From Oxalobacteraceae bacterium (GTDB lineage Bacteria; Pseudomonadota; Gammaproteobacteria; Burkholderiales; Burkholderiaceae_D): DNA of 42,972 nucleotides. The notes beneath the pieces were generated by a model, which had not been told where the DNA came from, searched no databases, and saw only the letters and a list, made by a program, of their open reading frames with translations. The translations under genes and the position numbers were made by a program. The stretch spans positions 23,141 to 66,112 of the forward strand of contig DPRS01000034.1 in assembly GCA_003537575.1 (NCBI GenBank), read 5' to 3'. Below are positions 26,148-33,504 of this stretch, one piece after another; the stretch's first letter is position 1, and every line of letters starts with the position of its first letter.

Positions 26148-26169
26148 GGACCGGCTCCTTCAGGCAGGA

Positions 26170-26388
26170 TTACCAGTAACGCGCGCTGCGGTAATATTGG
26201 CGGATGTGCTCGGTTTCGTGATATCCGCCGCGAGATGGTGCGGCATGCGGCGCAGCCGGCGTCGCCGCCCGTGCAGCGCTGCCTTTGCCGAACAGGACCA
26301 CCATTGCTCCCAGCGCGCCCAATCCCCTGGTCGCGCCAAGGAAATAGCGCCGCCCGAGATTGACCTGCCCGGATTCATGCTTTTCCAT
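26170..26388 (-). CDS. Formate dehydrogenase region TAT-target peptide
   Basis: 72 residues. A twin-arginine-like signal (GRRYFLGATRGLGALGAMVVL) and a short tail ending in GGYHETEHIRQYYRSARYW, the typical end of the small TAT-target proteins that precede formate dehydrogenase alpha genes. Role unknown; perhaps an assembly partner carried out with the alpha subunit. AAGGAG five bases upstream supports the ATG at 26388. It is 22 bp from the alpha gene, with the chaperone gene 22 bp upstream. Confidence 0.85.
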   Translation of the reverse strand: MEKHESGQVNLGRRYFLGATRGLGALGAMVVLFGKGSAARAATPAAPHAAPSRGGYHETEHIRQYYRSARYW

Positions 26389-26410
26389 CGCCGCTCCTTC
26401 ATGTCCAGAT

Positions 26411-27097
26411 TCAGCTTGGCATTTCCAATGCATCCATTTCAAATGCCTCGGCTTCCACGATAAAAAATGCCTGCGTAAAATCGGCAAGCCGCCGGTAAAA
26501 ATTTGCACACTGCTGGGAACAAATATCATCGAAGCACTTGCTGCTCCAGGATGCGATATGCTTTTCAAAAAACAGTTTCTGCCGACTGATCTGCTGGCGT
26601 GCCACGCCGCTTGCGCCGGTGATCATGAGGCGCATGGCTTCGCACAGGGCCGCGAGGTGGTCTTCCGTTTCGCCGACGCCGCCAATCCGCGTCAGGCCAA
26701 GTTGCGTTAGCTCGGCACGCAATGCCGCCAGCGGTTTTTCATTGAGAAAACCGGAAAGATAAAGCGAAGCATAGGGATTGATTTTCGGGGTGCCAGCGCT
26801 GATGAACAGCGCATTGAATTCGTCGGCGACGGCATCCGCGTCCACGATGCCGGCGGCAAGCACCAGTTGCTCCCAGGCCGCGTCGAGTGCATGACTGGTC
26901 TGCCCGCAGCCGATGGAATCCGCTGCGGCGAGGCCGGCAAGCAGCTCTCCATTCGGCGCTGCAATCCAGAGGCGCGCGAAAAGCGCATAGAAATCTGCCC
27001 TCGCCTGTTCCTCCGATGGCAAAGGCAAGGATGCGAAGCCGTAACCATGCATCGGCTCGGCACCGGATTTTGTATGGCTCGATTGCACCGTCTCCAC
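26411..27097 (-). CDS. TorD/DmsD-family chaperone for formate dehydrogenase
   Basis: 228 residues, all-helical TorD-like fold. Landmarks are RADFYALFARLWIAAP, the DEFNALFISAGTPKINPYASLY block (family E(F/Y)xxLF...P motif) and EDHLAALCEAMRLMI. Such chaperones bind the twin-arginine signal of a molybdoenzyme, prevent premature export and help cofactor loading. It is the first gene of the formate dehydrogenase operon, which supports the assignment. The start is uncertain: GTG at 27097, or ATG at 27052 before HGYGFASLPLP. Neither has a strong ribosome binding site. Confidence 0.88.
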   Translation of the reverse strand: METVQSSHTKSGAEPMHGYGFASLPLPSEEQARADFYALFARLWIAAPNGELLAGLAAADSIGCGQTSHALDAAWEQLVLAAGIVDADAVADEFNALFISAGTPKINPYASLYLSGFLNEKPLAALRAELTQLGLTRIGGVGETEDHLAALCEAMRLMITGASGVARQQISRQKLFFEKHIASWSSKCFDDICSQQCANFYRRLADFTQAFFIVEAEAFEMDALEMPS

Positions 27098-27429
27098 CCA
27101 ATGTTTTAGCCGTTTCGGCGGGGTATCTTGTAAAAGCTGCCTGTCAGGATAGGCAGAAACCTCTGGCCAAGTTGACTACAACGCAATGTTTTTCGACATA
27201 CATCAACGCCTGACTAAATAATTATTTTTTGGAGAACTTCTGCAGAAAAGGCTGGCCGCCCTTCAGATGAGGAAACGAATGATATCCGGCTCTGGAACTG
27301 CCCCAGAACACGCAATCTATTGGAAAACCGGGCGCTGCGTTCAGCCGGCGAACCCGCCCATTTGGAAAGGTGTGCCTGATGCTGAACATGGCGCCGAAGC
27401 CGAAGGGGCGGCGGCAGACGGACAGTCCG
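27098..27429. other. Promoter region of the formate dehydrogenase operon
   Basis: 332 bases between the chaperone gene and the moeA stop. It should carry the promoter of the eleven-gene operon. A weak 6-bp inverted repeat (CTGCCT / AGGCAG, 27137-27156) is the only element seen. No -24/-12 site, gene or terminator was found. Confidence 0.45.
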
Positions 27430-28716
27430 CTATATCAGCCCTTCGAACGGCAATACATCGACCATGTCGCCCGCTGCCACGTTACCGCTCTCATGCTGCA
27501 GGACCACCATGCAATTGGCTTCCGACATCGAACGCAGGATGCCGGAGCCTTGCGATCCGGTGATGCGCACTTGCGGCCGGCCTTGGGCGTCATGCGAAAG
27601 GATGCCGCGCTGGTATTCGGTGCGCCCCGGCTTCTTGCGGATGGCCGCTTGCACTGCCGCCCGCTGCAGGAACAGCAGCGCATCGCCGGCGCCCATCATG
27701 CGCAGCAAGGCGACGCGCGCAAAAAAGTAAAAGCTGACCATCACCGCCACCGGATTGCCGGGCAAGCCGAACAGCCATGCGCTCCTGCCATTGGAAGTTA
27801 TCCGGCCGAATGCCAGCGGCCGGCCCGGACGCATGGCGATTTTCCAGAACATCACCTCGCCCAGCTGCGCCATGATCTTTTTCGTGTAATCGGCTTCGCC
27901 GACCGAAACGCCGCCGGAAGTGATGACCACGTCGGCATTCTCGCAAGCCGAGCGCAGGGCCGCCTCAAGCGCCGCCGGATCGTCCCTGACCACGCCCATG
28001 TCGAGCATCTCGCAGCCCAAGCGCGCCAGCATGCCGTACAACGTATAGCGGTTGCTGTCATACACGCAGCCGGCTTCCAGCGGCTGGCCAAGCGAACGCA
28101 ATTCGTCGCCGGTGGAAAAAAACGCCACCCGCAGCTTGCGTCGCACCGGCACTTCGGCAATTCCCAGCGACGCGATCAGGCCCAGGTCGGCCGGCCTCAG
28201 GGTCCGGCCCTTGAGCAAGGCCGGCGATCCGGCGCGCAAATCCTCGCCCAGCAGGCGGCGATTGTCGCCGCGCCTGACGGCGCCGGCCGGGATGGTGACG
28301 GCCGCATCGGTGGCGGACTGCACCAGTTCCTGCGGCACGACGGTGTCGCAACCCTCAGGCATCGGCGCCCCGGTCATGATGCGTATGCACTCGCCGGCAT
28401 TCACCTGCCCGGCAAATCCCCCGCCGGCGAAAGCGCTGCCAGCGATGCGCAATATCGCCGGCTGATTCACAGGCAGGTCGGCGCCACGCAGCGCGTAGCC
28501 ATCCATGGCGGAATTGTCGTGCGCCGGCACATTGATCGGAGAAATGATGTCTTCCGCCAGCACCCGGCCCAAAGCGCTGCGCAAGGCCAGCTTTTCCACG
28601 CCGCCAATCGGGGATATGCATTGCTGGATGAATTGCTGGGCCTGTGCTACCGGCAAGGATTCCGGATCATGACCCGACAGGCAACTGGCTGCTTCGGCAA
28701 GGGAGGATGGCGGCAT
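27430..28716 (-). CDS. moeA: Molybdopterin molybdenumtransferase MoeA
   Basis: 428 residues, cytoplasmic. MoeA inserts molybdate (or tungstate) into adenylylated molybdopterin. Family blocks are ALGRVLAEDI, PAHDNSAMDGYALR, CIRIMTGAPMPEGCDTVVP, RRGDNRRLLGEDLRAG, VAFFSTGDELRSLG, YDSNRYTLYGMLARLG, VITSGGVSVGEADYTKK and FGLPGNPVAVMVSF. The start at the ATG before PPSSLAEA follows AAGAGAT; the open frame upstream is not conserved-looking. It lies 49 bp after mobA and forms a cofactor operon with it. Confidence 0.95.
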   Translation of the reverse strand: MPPSSLAEAASCLSGHDPESLPVAQAQQFIQQCISPIGGVEKLALRSALGRVLAEDIISPINVPAHDNSAMDGYALRGADLPVNQPAILRIAGSAFAGGGFAGQVNAGECIRIMTGAPMPEGCDTVVPQELVQSATDAAVTIPAGAVRRGDNRRLLGEDLRAGSPALLKGRTLRPADLGLIASLGIAEVPVRRKLRVAFFSTGDELRSLGQPLEAGCVYDSNRYTLYGMLARLGCEMLDMGVVRDDPAALEAALRSACENADVVITSGGVSVGEADYTKKIMAQLGEVMFWKIAMRPGRPLAFGRITSNGRSAWLFGLPGNPVAVMVSFYFFARVALLRMMGAGDALLFLQRAAVQAAIRKKPGRTEYQRGILSHDAQGRPQVRITGSQGSGILRSMSEANCMVVLQHESGNVAAGDMVDVLPFEGLI

Positions 28717-28765
28717 AACGGATCTCTTGTTGTGGCGCCGGAGGCGGCGCAATCTTTGGGAACCG

Positions 28766-29359
28766 CTATTGTGCCTGATAGTGCTGCAACTCTTCCAGCG
28801 TATTGATATTCCTAAAAGCCGCTTCATCGGCAAACGTGACTTCGGCGACGCGCAGCGACCGGTACCAGGCCTCCACCTTGCGGCCGCCTCCTGCCAGATA
28901 GGCCTCCAGGTGAGGCAGTAAAGCCGATTTCAGCAGGCAAAACACCGGATGCGGCTGGCGACCAGCGCCGCTGCCGGTCACCGCCACGGCAACATCGGCG
29001 TCGGCCTCGCTCAGCGCAGCGCCGAGGCGCCGCACCAGGTCTGCCGACAGGAAGGGAGAATCGCACGGCGCCGTCACCAAGTAAGGCGTGGCGCAATGCG
29101 CCAGCCCGGCCTGCAGGCCGGCCAGCGGGCCGGCAAATCCCTGCACGCTGTCCGGCCACACCGGCAGGCCGAATCCCTGATAAACCTCCAGGTTTTGGTT
29201 GGCATTGAGCAGCAGGCCTTGCACCTGCGGCGCCAGGCGTTCGATCACATGGGCCACCATGGGCTTGCCGCGAAACATTTGCAATCCCTTGTCGACGCAC
29301 CCCATGCGCGAGCCGCGGCCACCGGCCAGGATCAATCCGGTAATCGATGAAGTGTCCAT
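28766..29359 (-). CDS. mobA: Molybdenum cofactor guanylyltransferase MobA
   Basis: 197 residues. It attaches GMP to molybdopterin to form the MGD cofactor used by formate dehydrogenase. The nucleotide-binding signature ITGLILAGGRGSRMG is followed by DKGLQMFRGKPM, LLNANQN, GFAGPLAGLQAGL and TAPCDSPFL. Starts at 29359 and 29365 differ by two residues; both have weak ribosome binding sites. The open frame upstream, to 29542, overlaps the divergent fdhD gene and is not used. First gene of the mobA-moeA pair. Confidence 0.93.
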   Translation of the reverse strand: MDTSSITGLILAGGRGSRMGCVDKGLQMFRGKPMVAHVIERLAPQVQGLLLNANQNLEVYQGFGLPVWPDSVQGFAGPLAGLQAGLAHCATPYLVTAPCDSPFLSADLVRRLGAALSEADADVAVAVTGSGAGRQPHPVFCLLKSALLPHLEAYLAGGGRKVEAWYRSLRVAEVTFADEAAFRNINTLEELQHYQAQ

Positions 29360-29484
29360 TTCCATCCAGAGAGTATAAATTGAACGGCAGTATGCCGCCA
29401 TTGGCGCAGGCGGCAATCCTAGCGAAACAAGGCGATTGATACCGCTCAACGAATAATGGTCCGCAACAGGAAAGCTGCCAGGGA

Positions 29485-30411
29485 GTGAGTAGACTTGTTG
29501 AACGACAAGCGGCCTCGCGCGTCGAAACAGTGGCTCCCTCAACCCGGCAATATCACCTCACTCCAGCCATGCTCCAGCGTCCGCAACTGTCCAGCGCCAG
29601 CATCGTCCTGACCAGGGAAGTCGAGGCCATCGACGAACGCGGCAGGGTTTCCACCATCGCGATTCCGGCCGAGCGCCCCTTGACAGTTTATGTCGACCGT
29701 CACGAACTGGTGACGCTGATGACTTTGGGCGCGGCGCCGGAGGCACTGACGCTCGGCTACCTGCGCAACCAACGGCTGGTGCGCGCGCTGGAGGAAGTGG
29801 CGTCGATCCAGGTCGACTGGGAAATCGATGCGGTCGCGGTCAGGACGCGCCGCGGCATTGCCGGTCTCGCCGAGCGCACCGCGAAAAAAGTCGTAACGAC
29901 CGGCTGTGGCCAGGGCTCGGTGTTCGGCGGATTAATGGACGAGATCGGGCAGATCGCCCTGCCGCCGGCAGCCAGGCTGACGCAATCGGTGCTGTACCGG
30001 ATCATCGACACCATCCGCACCCAGCCTTCGGTGTACAAGCAGGCGGGGTCGGTGCACGGCTGCGCGCTCTTCTCCGCCGCTGGCGAGCTGCTGTATTTCA
30101 TCGAGGACGTGGGCCGGCATAACGCCGTCGACGCGATCGCCGGCAAGATGTGGCTGGACGATGTGCCCGGAGAAGACAAGGTGTTCTACACCACCGGGCG
30201 GCTGACCTCCGAAATGGTGATCAAGGGTGCCCAGATGGGCATCCCTTTCCTGCTGTCGCGCTCCGGCACCACGCAAATGGGCCACATGGTGGCACAAGAC
30301 CTCGGCATGTCGCTGCTGGCGCGCTGCACCGGCAAGCATTTCCTGCTGCTGACGGGCAAGGAACGCCTGATCCTGGAGCCGGCCCTGCTCGATGCCTTGC
30401 GCATTGCCTGA
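29485..30411 (+). CDS. fdhD: Sulfurtransferase FdhD, formate dehydrogenase maturation
   Basis: 308 residues. FdhD passes sulfur from a cysteine desulfurase to the molybdopterin cofactor, which is needed for formate dehydrogenase activity. Recognisable blocks are RPLTVYVDRHELVTLMTLG, LTLGYLRNQRL, the Cys loop VVTTGCGQGSVFG, AGSVHGCALF, EDVGRHNAVDAIAG, YTTGRLTSEMVIK and the C-terminal LTGKERL. The loop has one Cys (CGQG), not the CxxC of the E. coli protein. GTG is taken as start with a weak ribosome binding site. Divergent from mobA and 12 bp before tupB. Confidence 0.93.
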   Translation: MSRLVERQAASRVETVAPSTRQYHLTPAMLQRPQLSSASIVLTREVEAIDERGRVSTIAIPAERPLTVYVDRHELVTLMTLGAAPEALTLGYLRNQRLVRALEEVASIQVDWEIDAVAVRTRRGIAGLAERTAKKVVTTGCGQGSVFGGLMDEIGQIALPPAARLTQSVLYRIIDTIRTQPSVYKQAGSVHGCALFSAAGELLYFIEDVGRHNAVDAIAGKMWLDDVPGEDKVFYTTGRLTSEMVIKGAQMGIPFLLSRSGTTQMGHMVAQDLGMSLLARCTGKHFLLLTGKERLILEPALLDALRIA

Positions 30412-30423
30412 AGCGGGCCGCCG

Positions 30424-31131
30424 ATGTCCATTCTCGCCGCCATCCGCGATGCCTTCGACCTGCTGCTCGCGGGCGATGCCGAGCTGCTAGAAATCATCGC
30501 GGTATCGCTGAAAACCTCCCTCATAGCGCTGGCGCTGGCCGCCCCCTGCGCCATTGCCGCCGGCTACCTGATCGCCCAGCATGCCTTTCCCGGCAGGCGC
30601 ATCGCCATCTGGCTGGCGCAGGCGGCGATGGCGATGCCGACCGTGCTGATCGGCCTGCTGCTCTATCTGACGCTGTCGCGCCAGGGGCCGCTGGGCGAGC
30701 TGGAATGGCTGTTTTCCCAGTCCGGCATCATTGTCGGCCAGATGCTGATCGCCTTGCCGGTGCTGGTCGCGTTTTCGCTGACGGCCATCCAGGCGATCGA
30801 TCCCCGGCTTGCCGAAACCGCTATCACGCTGGGCGCCTCGCGCCTTGCCGTCATGCGCACGGTGCTGCACGAGGTGCGCTTCGGCGTCATGGCAGCCCTC
30901 ATCAGCGGCTTCGGCCGGGTGATCGCCGAAGTCGGCTGCGCTCTGATGGTCGGGGGAAATATCAAGGGCGAAACGCGCACCATCACCACCGCCATCGCGC
31001 TGGAAACCAGCAAGGGCGAATTCGCCCAGGGCATTGCGCTCGGCATGGTACTGGTTGCCATTGCCTTGCTGATCAATGCCGTGCTGGTATGGCTGCAGGG
31101 GGATACGCGCATGGCAAGAGGATGGTCATGA
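30424..31131 (+). CDS. tupB: Tungstate ABC transporter permease TupB
   Basis: 235 residues with about six membrane helices. The permease signature loop is ITLGASRLAVMRTVLHEVRFGVMAALISGFGRVIAEVGCALMVGG (EAA-type region around residues 137-180), typical of TupB rather than ModB. It forms the channel for tungstate import with TupC and TupA. It begins 12 bp after fdhD and its stop overlaps the tupC ATG (ATGA), so fdhD-tupB-tupC look like one operon. Confidence 0.88.
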   Translation: MSILAAIRDAFDLLLAGDAELLEIIAVSLKTSLIALALAAPCAIAAGYLIAQHAFPGRRIAIWLAQAAMAMPTVLIGLLLYLTLSRQGPLGELEWLFSQSGIIVGQMLIALPVLVAFSLTAIQAIDPRLAETAITLGASRLAVMRTVLHEVRFGVMAALISGFGRVIAEVGCALMVGGNIKGETRTITTAIALETSKGEFAQGIALGMVLVAIALLINAVLVWLQGDTRMARGWS

Positions 31132-31802
31132 ACACCCTGCTGTCGGTCCTTCACCTGCGCAAATGCTTCGGCCAGCGGTGCCTGTTCGACCTCGACGCGC
31201 TGACGATTCTGGAAGCTTGCGCGTATGTGCTGACCGGCATCAACGGCAGCGGCAAGTCCACCCTGCTGCGCATCCTCGCCGGACTGGAAACCGCCGAAGC
31301 CGGCGCAGCCAGTTTTCTCGGCAAGGCTGTCCGGCTATCGCCGTATCCGCAAGAAATGCGGAAAACCGTCATTTATGTGCATCAGCATCCGGTCATGTTT
31401 TCCACCAGCGTCGCCGCCAATATCGGCTTCGGACTGGCGGCCCGCGGACAATCCAGGAGGGAGATTATCTGCGCGGTCGAGGAAGCGATGGATTGGGCCG
31501 GCATCGGCCACTTGCGCAGCAGCGATCCGCTCGCCCTGTCCGGCGGCGAAAAGCAGCGGGTCGCGCTGGCGCGCGCCAAGGTGCTGAAGCCGAAGCTGCT
31601 GTTACTTGACGAACCTACCGCCAGCCTGGACGGCACCGCGCGCGAACAGGTCATTGCCCTGATCCCCTCGCTGACCGCCGCCGGCAGCAGCGTCATCATG
31701 GCCACCCACGACCGCGACCTGATCGCGGCGCGCGCCGTACAGCGCCTGAAACTGCAGGATGGGCGACTGCAGGCTCGGCAAAATCGCATGCGGCTGGCCT
31801 GA
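31128..31802 (+). CDS. tupC: Tungstate ABC transporter ATP-binding protein TupC
   Basis: 224 residues. Walker A is GINGSGKST, the signature LSGGEKQRVALARA, Walker B LLLLDEPTASLD, and the H-loop is ATHDRDL. It powers the TupB channel at the cytoplasmic face. No C-terminal molybdate-binding domain is present, as expected for TupC and unlike ModC. The ATG lies in the stop of tupB; an ATG two codons earlier is possible. Confidence 0.88.
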   Translation: MNTLLSVLHLRKCFGQRCLFDLDALTILEACAYVLTGINGSGKSTLLRILAGLETAEAGAASFLGKAVRLSPYPQEMRKTVIYVHQHPVMFSTSVAANIGFGLAARGQSRREIICAVEEAMDWAGIGHLRSSDPLALSGGEKQRVALARAKVLKPKLLLLDEPTASLDGTAREQVIALIPSLTAAGSSVIMATHDRDLIAARAVQRLKLQDGRLQARQNRMRLA

Positions 31803-31866
31803 GGCTTGAGGCTTCAGGCAGAGGTTTCAGGCTTGCGCCATCCCGCTGCCGCGCCGGGCATGTCAT

Positions 31867-32697
31867 TCATCGGCTGCCTTCGTTGGCGGGAAAGAATACC
31901 TGCTGGTCATCGATGGTGAAAAGCGCGATTTTCTGCTGTCCTTGCGGCGACGTCATCCAGTCGATCAGGCGCATCGCCGCCTTGTAGCGGGCATGCTTGT
32001 GCCGCTCCGGATTGACTGCAATGATGCCGTAGGGATTAAGCATCCTGGCATCGCCTTCCAGCAAAATCGCCAGCCCGGTCTTGGCGCGGTAGGCCAGGTA
32101 GGTAGCGCGATCCGTCAAGGTATAAGCTTGCATCTGTGCCGCCATGTTCAACACTTCCCCCATGCCCAGGCCTGCGGCAACATAGGCGCTGCCGGAGGGC
32201 TTGGCTCCCAGCTGTTTCCACAATTCCTGCTCTTTCTGGTCGGTGCCGGAATTATCGCCGCGTGAGATGAACCTGCTGTTGCTGTCGACGATCTTCTGCA
32301 AGCCCTTGAGCACATCCTTGCCGGCCTTGCGCACGCCGGCAGGGTCGTTTTTCGGGCCGACAATGATGAAATCGTTATGCATCACATCGCGCCGGTCGAC
32401 GCCATAACCTTCCGCCACGAATTTGTCTTCCGCCGCGCGGGCATGCACCAGGGTCAGGTCGACGTCGCCGTTTTTGGCCAGTTCCAGCGCCTTGCCGGTC
32501 CCCACTGCGATGACCTGCACCTTGAGCCCGGTTTCTGCCTCAAACAAAGGCAACAGATATCCCAGCAAGCCGGAATTCTCGGTGCTGGTTGTCGTCGACA
32601 TCTTCACGACTTGCTCAAACTGCTGGGCCCATCCTGCTGGCACCAGCAATATGGCAGCCAATACAGCCAGAAAAATGCGGCAGCTTCGTGCATGCAT
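31867..32697 (-). CDS. tupA: Tungstate-binding periplasmic protein TupA
   Basis: 276 residues with a cleavable signal peptide (cut near GWAQQ). The diagnostic TupA motif TTTSTENSG follows early in the mature part, with VIAVGTGKALELAKNGDVDL and SRGDNSGTDQKE further on. These distinguish TupA from the molybdate binder ModA. It captures tungstate in the periplasm for TupBC. The gene is convergent with tupBC, not co-transcribed, which is unusual because tupABC is usually one operon. It therefore has its own promoter in 32698-32922. Confidence 0.9.
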   Translation of the reverse strand: MHARSCRIFLAVLAAILLVPAGWAQQFEQVVKMSTTTSTENSGLLGYLLPLFEAETGLKVQVIAVGTGKALELAKNGDVDLTLVHARAAEDKFVAEGYGVDRRDVMHNDFIIVGPKNDPAGVRKAGKDVLKGLQKIVDSNSRFISRGDNSGTDQKEQELWKQLGAKPSGSAYVAAGLGMGEVLNMAAQMQAYTLTDRATYLAYRAKTGLAILLEGDARMLNPYGIIAVNPERHKHARYKAAMRLIDWMTSPQGQQKIALFTIDDQQVFFPANEGSR

Positions 32698-32922
32698 TTG
32701 CGTCTCCTTTCATACGACAAGATTTTTTATCCTTAACCGCAGGCTGGAATTACCGACCTGCCTATGGCAACTCAATGAAAGTGTGAGGAGAATTCCGATC
32801 CCGACTTTGCCCCTTATCAATCTATCTCCAAGCAGGGAAGGAAAGCCGTTTGCATTGTTCAATGCATTCCGCCGTCATCCGCAGTAAGCTGTGAAAACCG
32901 GCGCAAAATGAAGGGAGCCGAA

Positions 32923-33402
32923 ATGGATCGCAGTCGCTTCCTGCCTTGTCTGACCGCACTGTACATCGTCACAATGGTGATGCCGGCAACGGCGGCGGCA
33001 GAAGACGTGATTTCCAGCTATGCATTCGTGCGTGAAGACGGTGCGCTGGAAATTGACGGACGCCTGGTGCACCTGTACGGCATCTATATTCCACCGACGG
33101 ACCGGACCTGCCATACCTTTATCCGTCCGCTGCGCTGCAGCAGCCGTGCCGCCCTGGCGCTGGATTTCAGGATCAGTGGAGATTTTGTGCGCTGCCTGCC
33201 CAGATTTGCCAATCCGGATGGCAGTCTTGTTGCAAGCTGCACTTCCGGCGATGAAGATTTAAGCGAATGGATGCTGCAAAAAGGCTGGGCGCTGGCACGT
33301 CCGGATGCGCCATTTTCTTATGTTGCACTGGAAAGAATTGCTCAGGCGCGCGGATTCGGTGTCTGGGGAATCCCGATAGAAATCCGTAAAAGAAAAAATT
33401 AG
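32923..33402 (+). CDS. Secreted SNase-like (thermonuclease fold) protein, degenerate active site
   Basis: 159 residues with a signal peptide cut near TAAAED. The remainder resembles the OB-fold of staphylococcal nuclease homologues: EIDGRLVHLYGIYIPP, RCSSRAALALDFRISGD, VASCTSGDEDLSEWMLQKGWALA and an end like ERIAQARGFGVWG. The usual catalytic Asp-Ala-Pro-Glu motif is replaced by IPPTDRTC and the second Arg region is not clear, so nuclease activity is doubtful. Four cysteines could form disulfides. AAGGGAG five bases before the ATG at 32923 decides the start over one at 32908. Confidence 0.7.
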   Translation: MDRSRFLPCLTALYIVTMVMPATAAAEDVISSYAFVREDGALEIDGRLVHLYGIYIPPTDRTCHTFIRPLRCSSRAALALDFRISGDFVRCLPRFANPDGSLVASCTSGDEDLSEWMLQKGWALARPDAPFSYVALERIAQARGFGVWGIPIEIRKRKN

Positions 33403-33433
33403 CTAAATTTTCATCAGTGACTAAAAATGCAGA

Positions 33434-33460
33434 GAGGTTACGGATCCTGTCCGTAACCTC
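33434..33460. terminator. Hairpin between convergent genes
   Basis: A perfect 11-bp stem (GAGGTTACGGA / TCCGTAACCTC) with a 5-nt loop lies between the ends of the SNase-like and CHRD genes. No T run follows on either strand, so it may be a bidirectional or Rho-aided terminator. Confidence 0.55.
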
Positions 33461-33504
33461 ATACCCGCTTTCTCTACCAGACTGCTAGCTATCTGAAATA
33501 GCTC

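Noticed and set aside
27137..27156. Operator-like inverted repeat before the formate dehydrogenase operon
   Set aside because: The arms are only 6 bp and match no known site; kept only as a note in the spacer entry.
27370..28806. Long open frame on the + strand, 478 codons
   Set aside because: Antisense to moeA; composition is typical of a reverse-strand shadow.
31797..31819. Terminator between tupC and tupA
   Set aside because: The 6-bp GCCTGA/TCAGGC stem has an 11-nt loop and no T run, and overlapping repeats of the same words make chance pairing likely.
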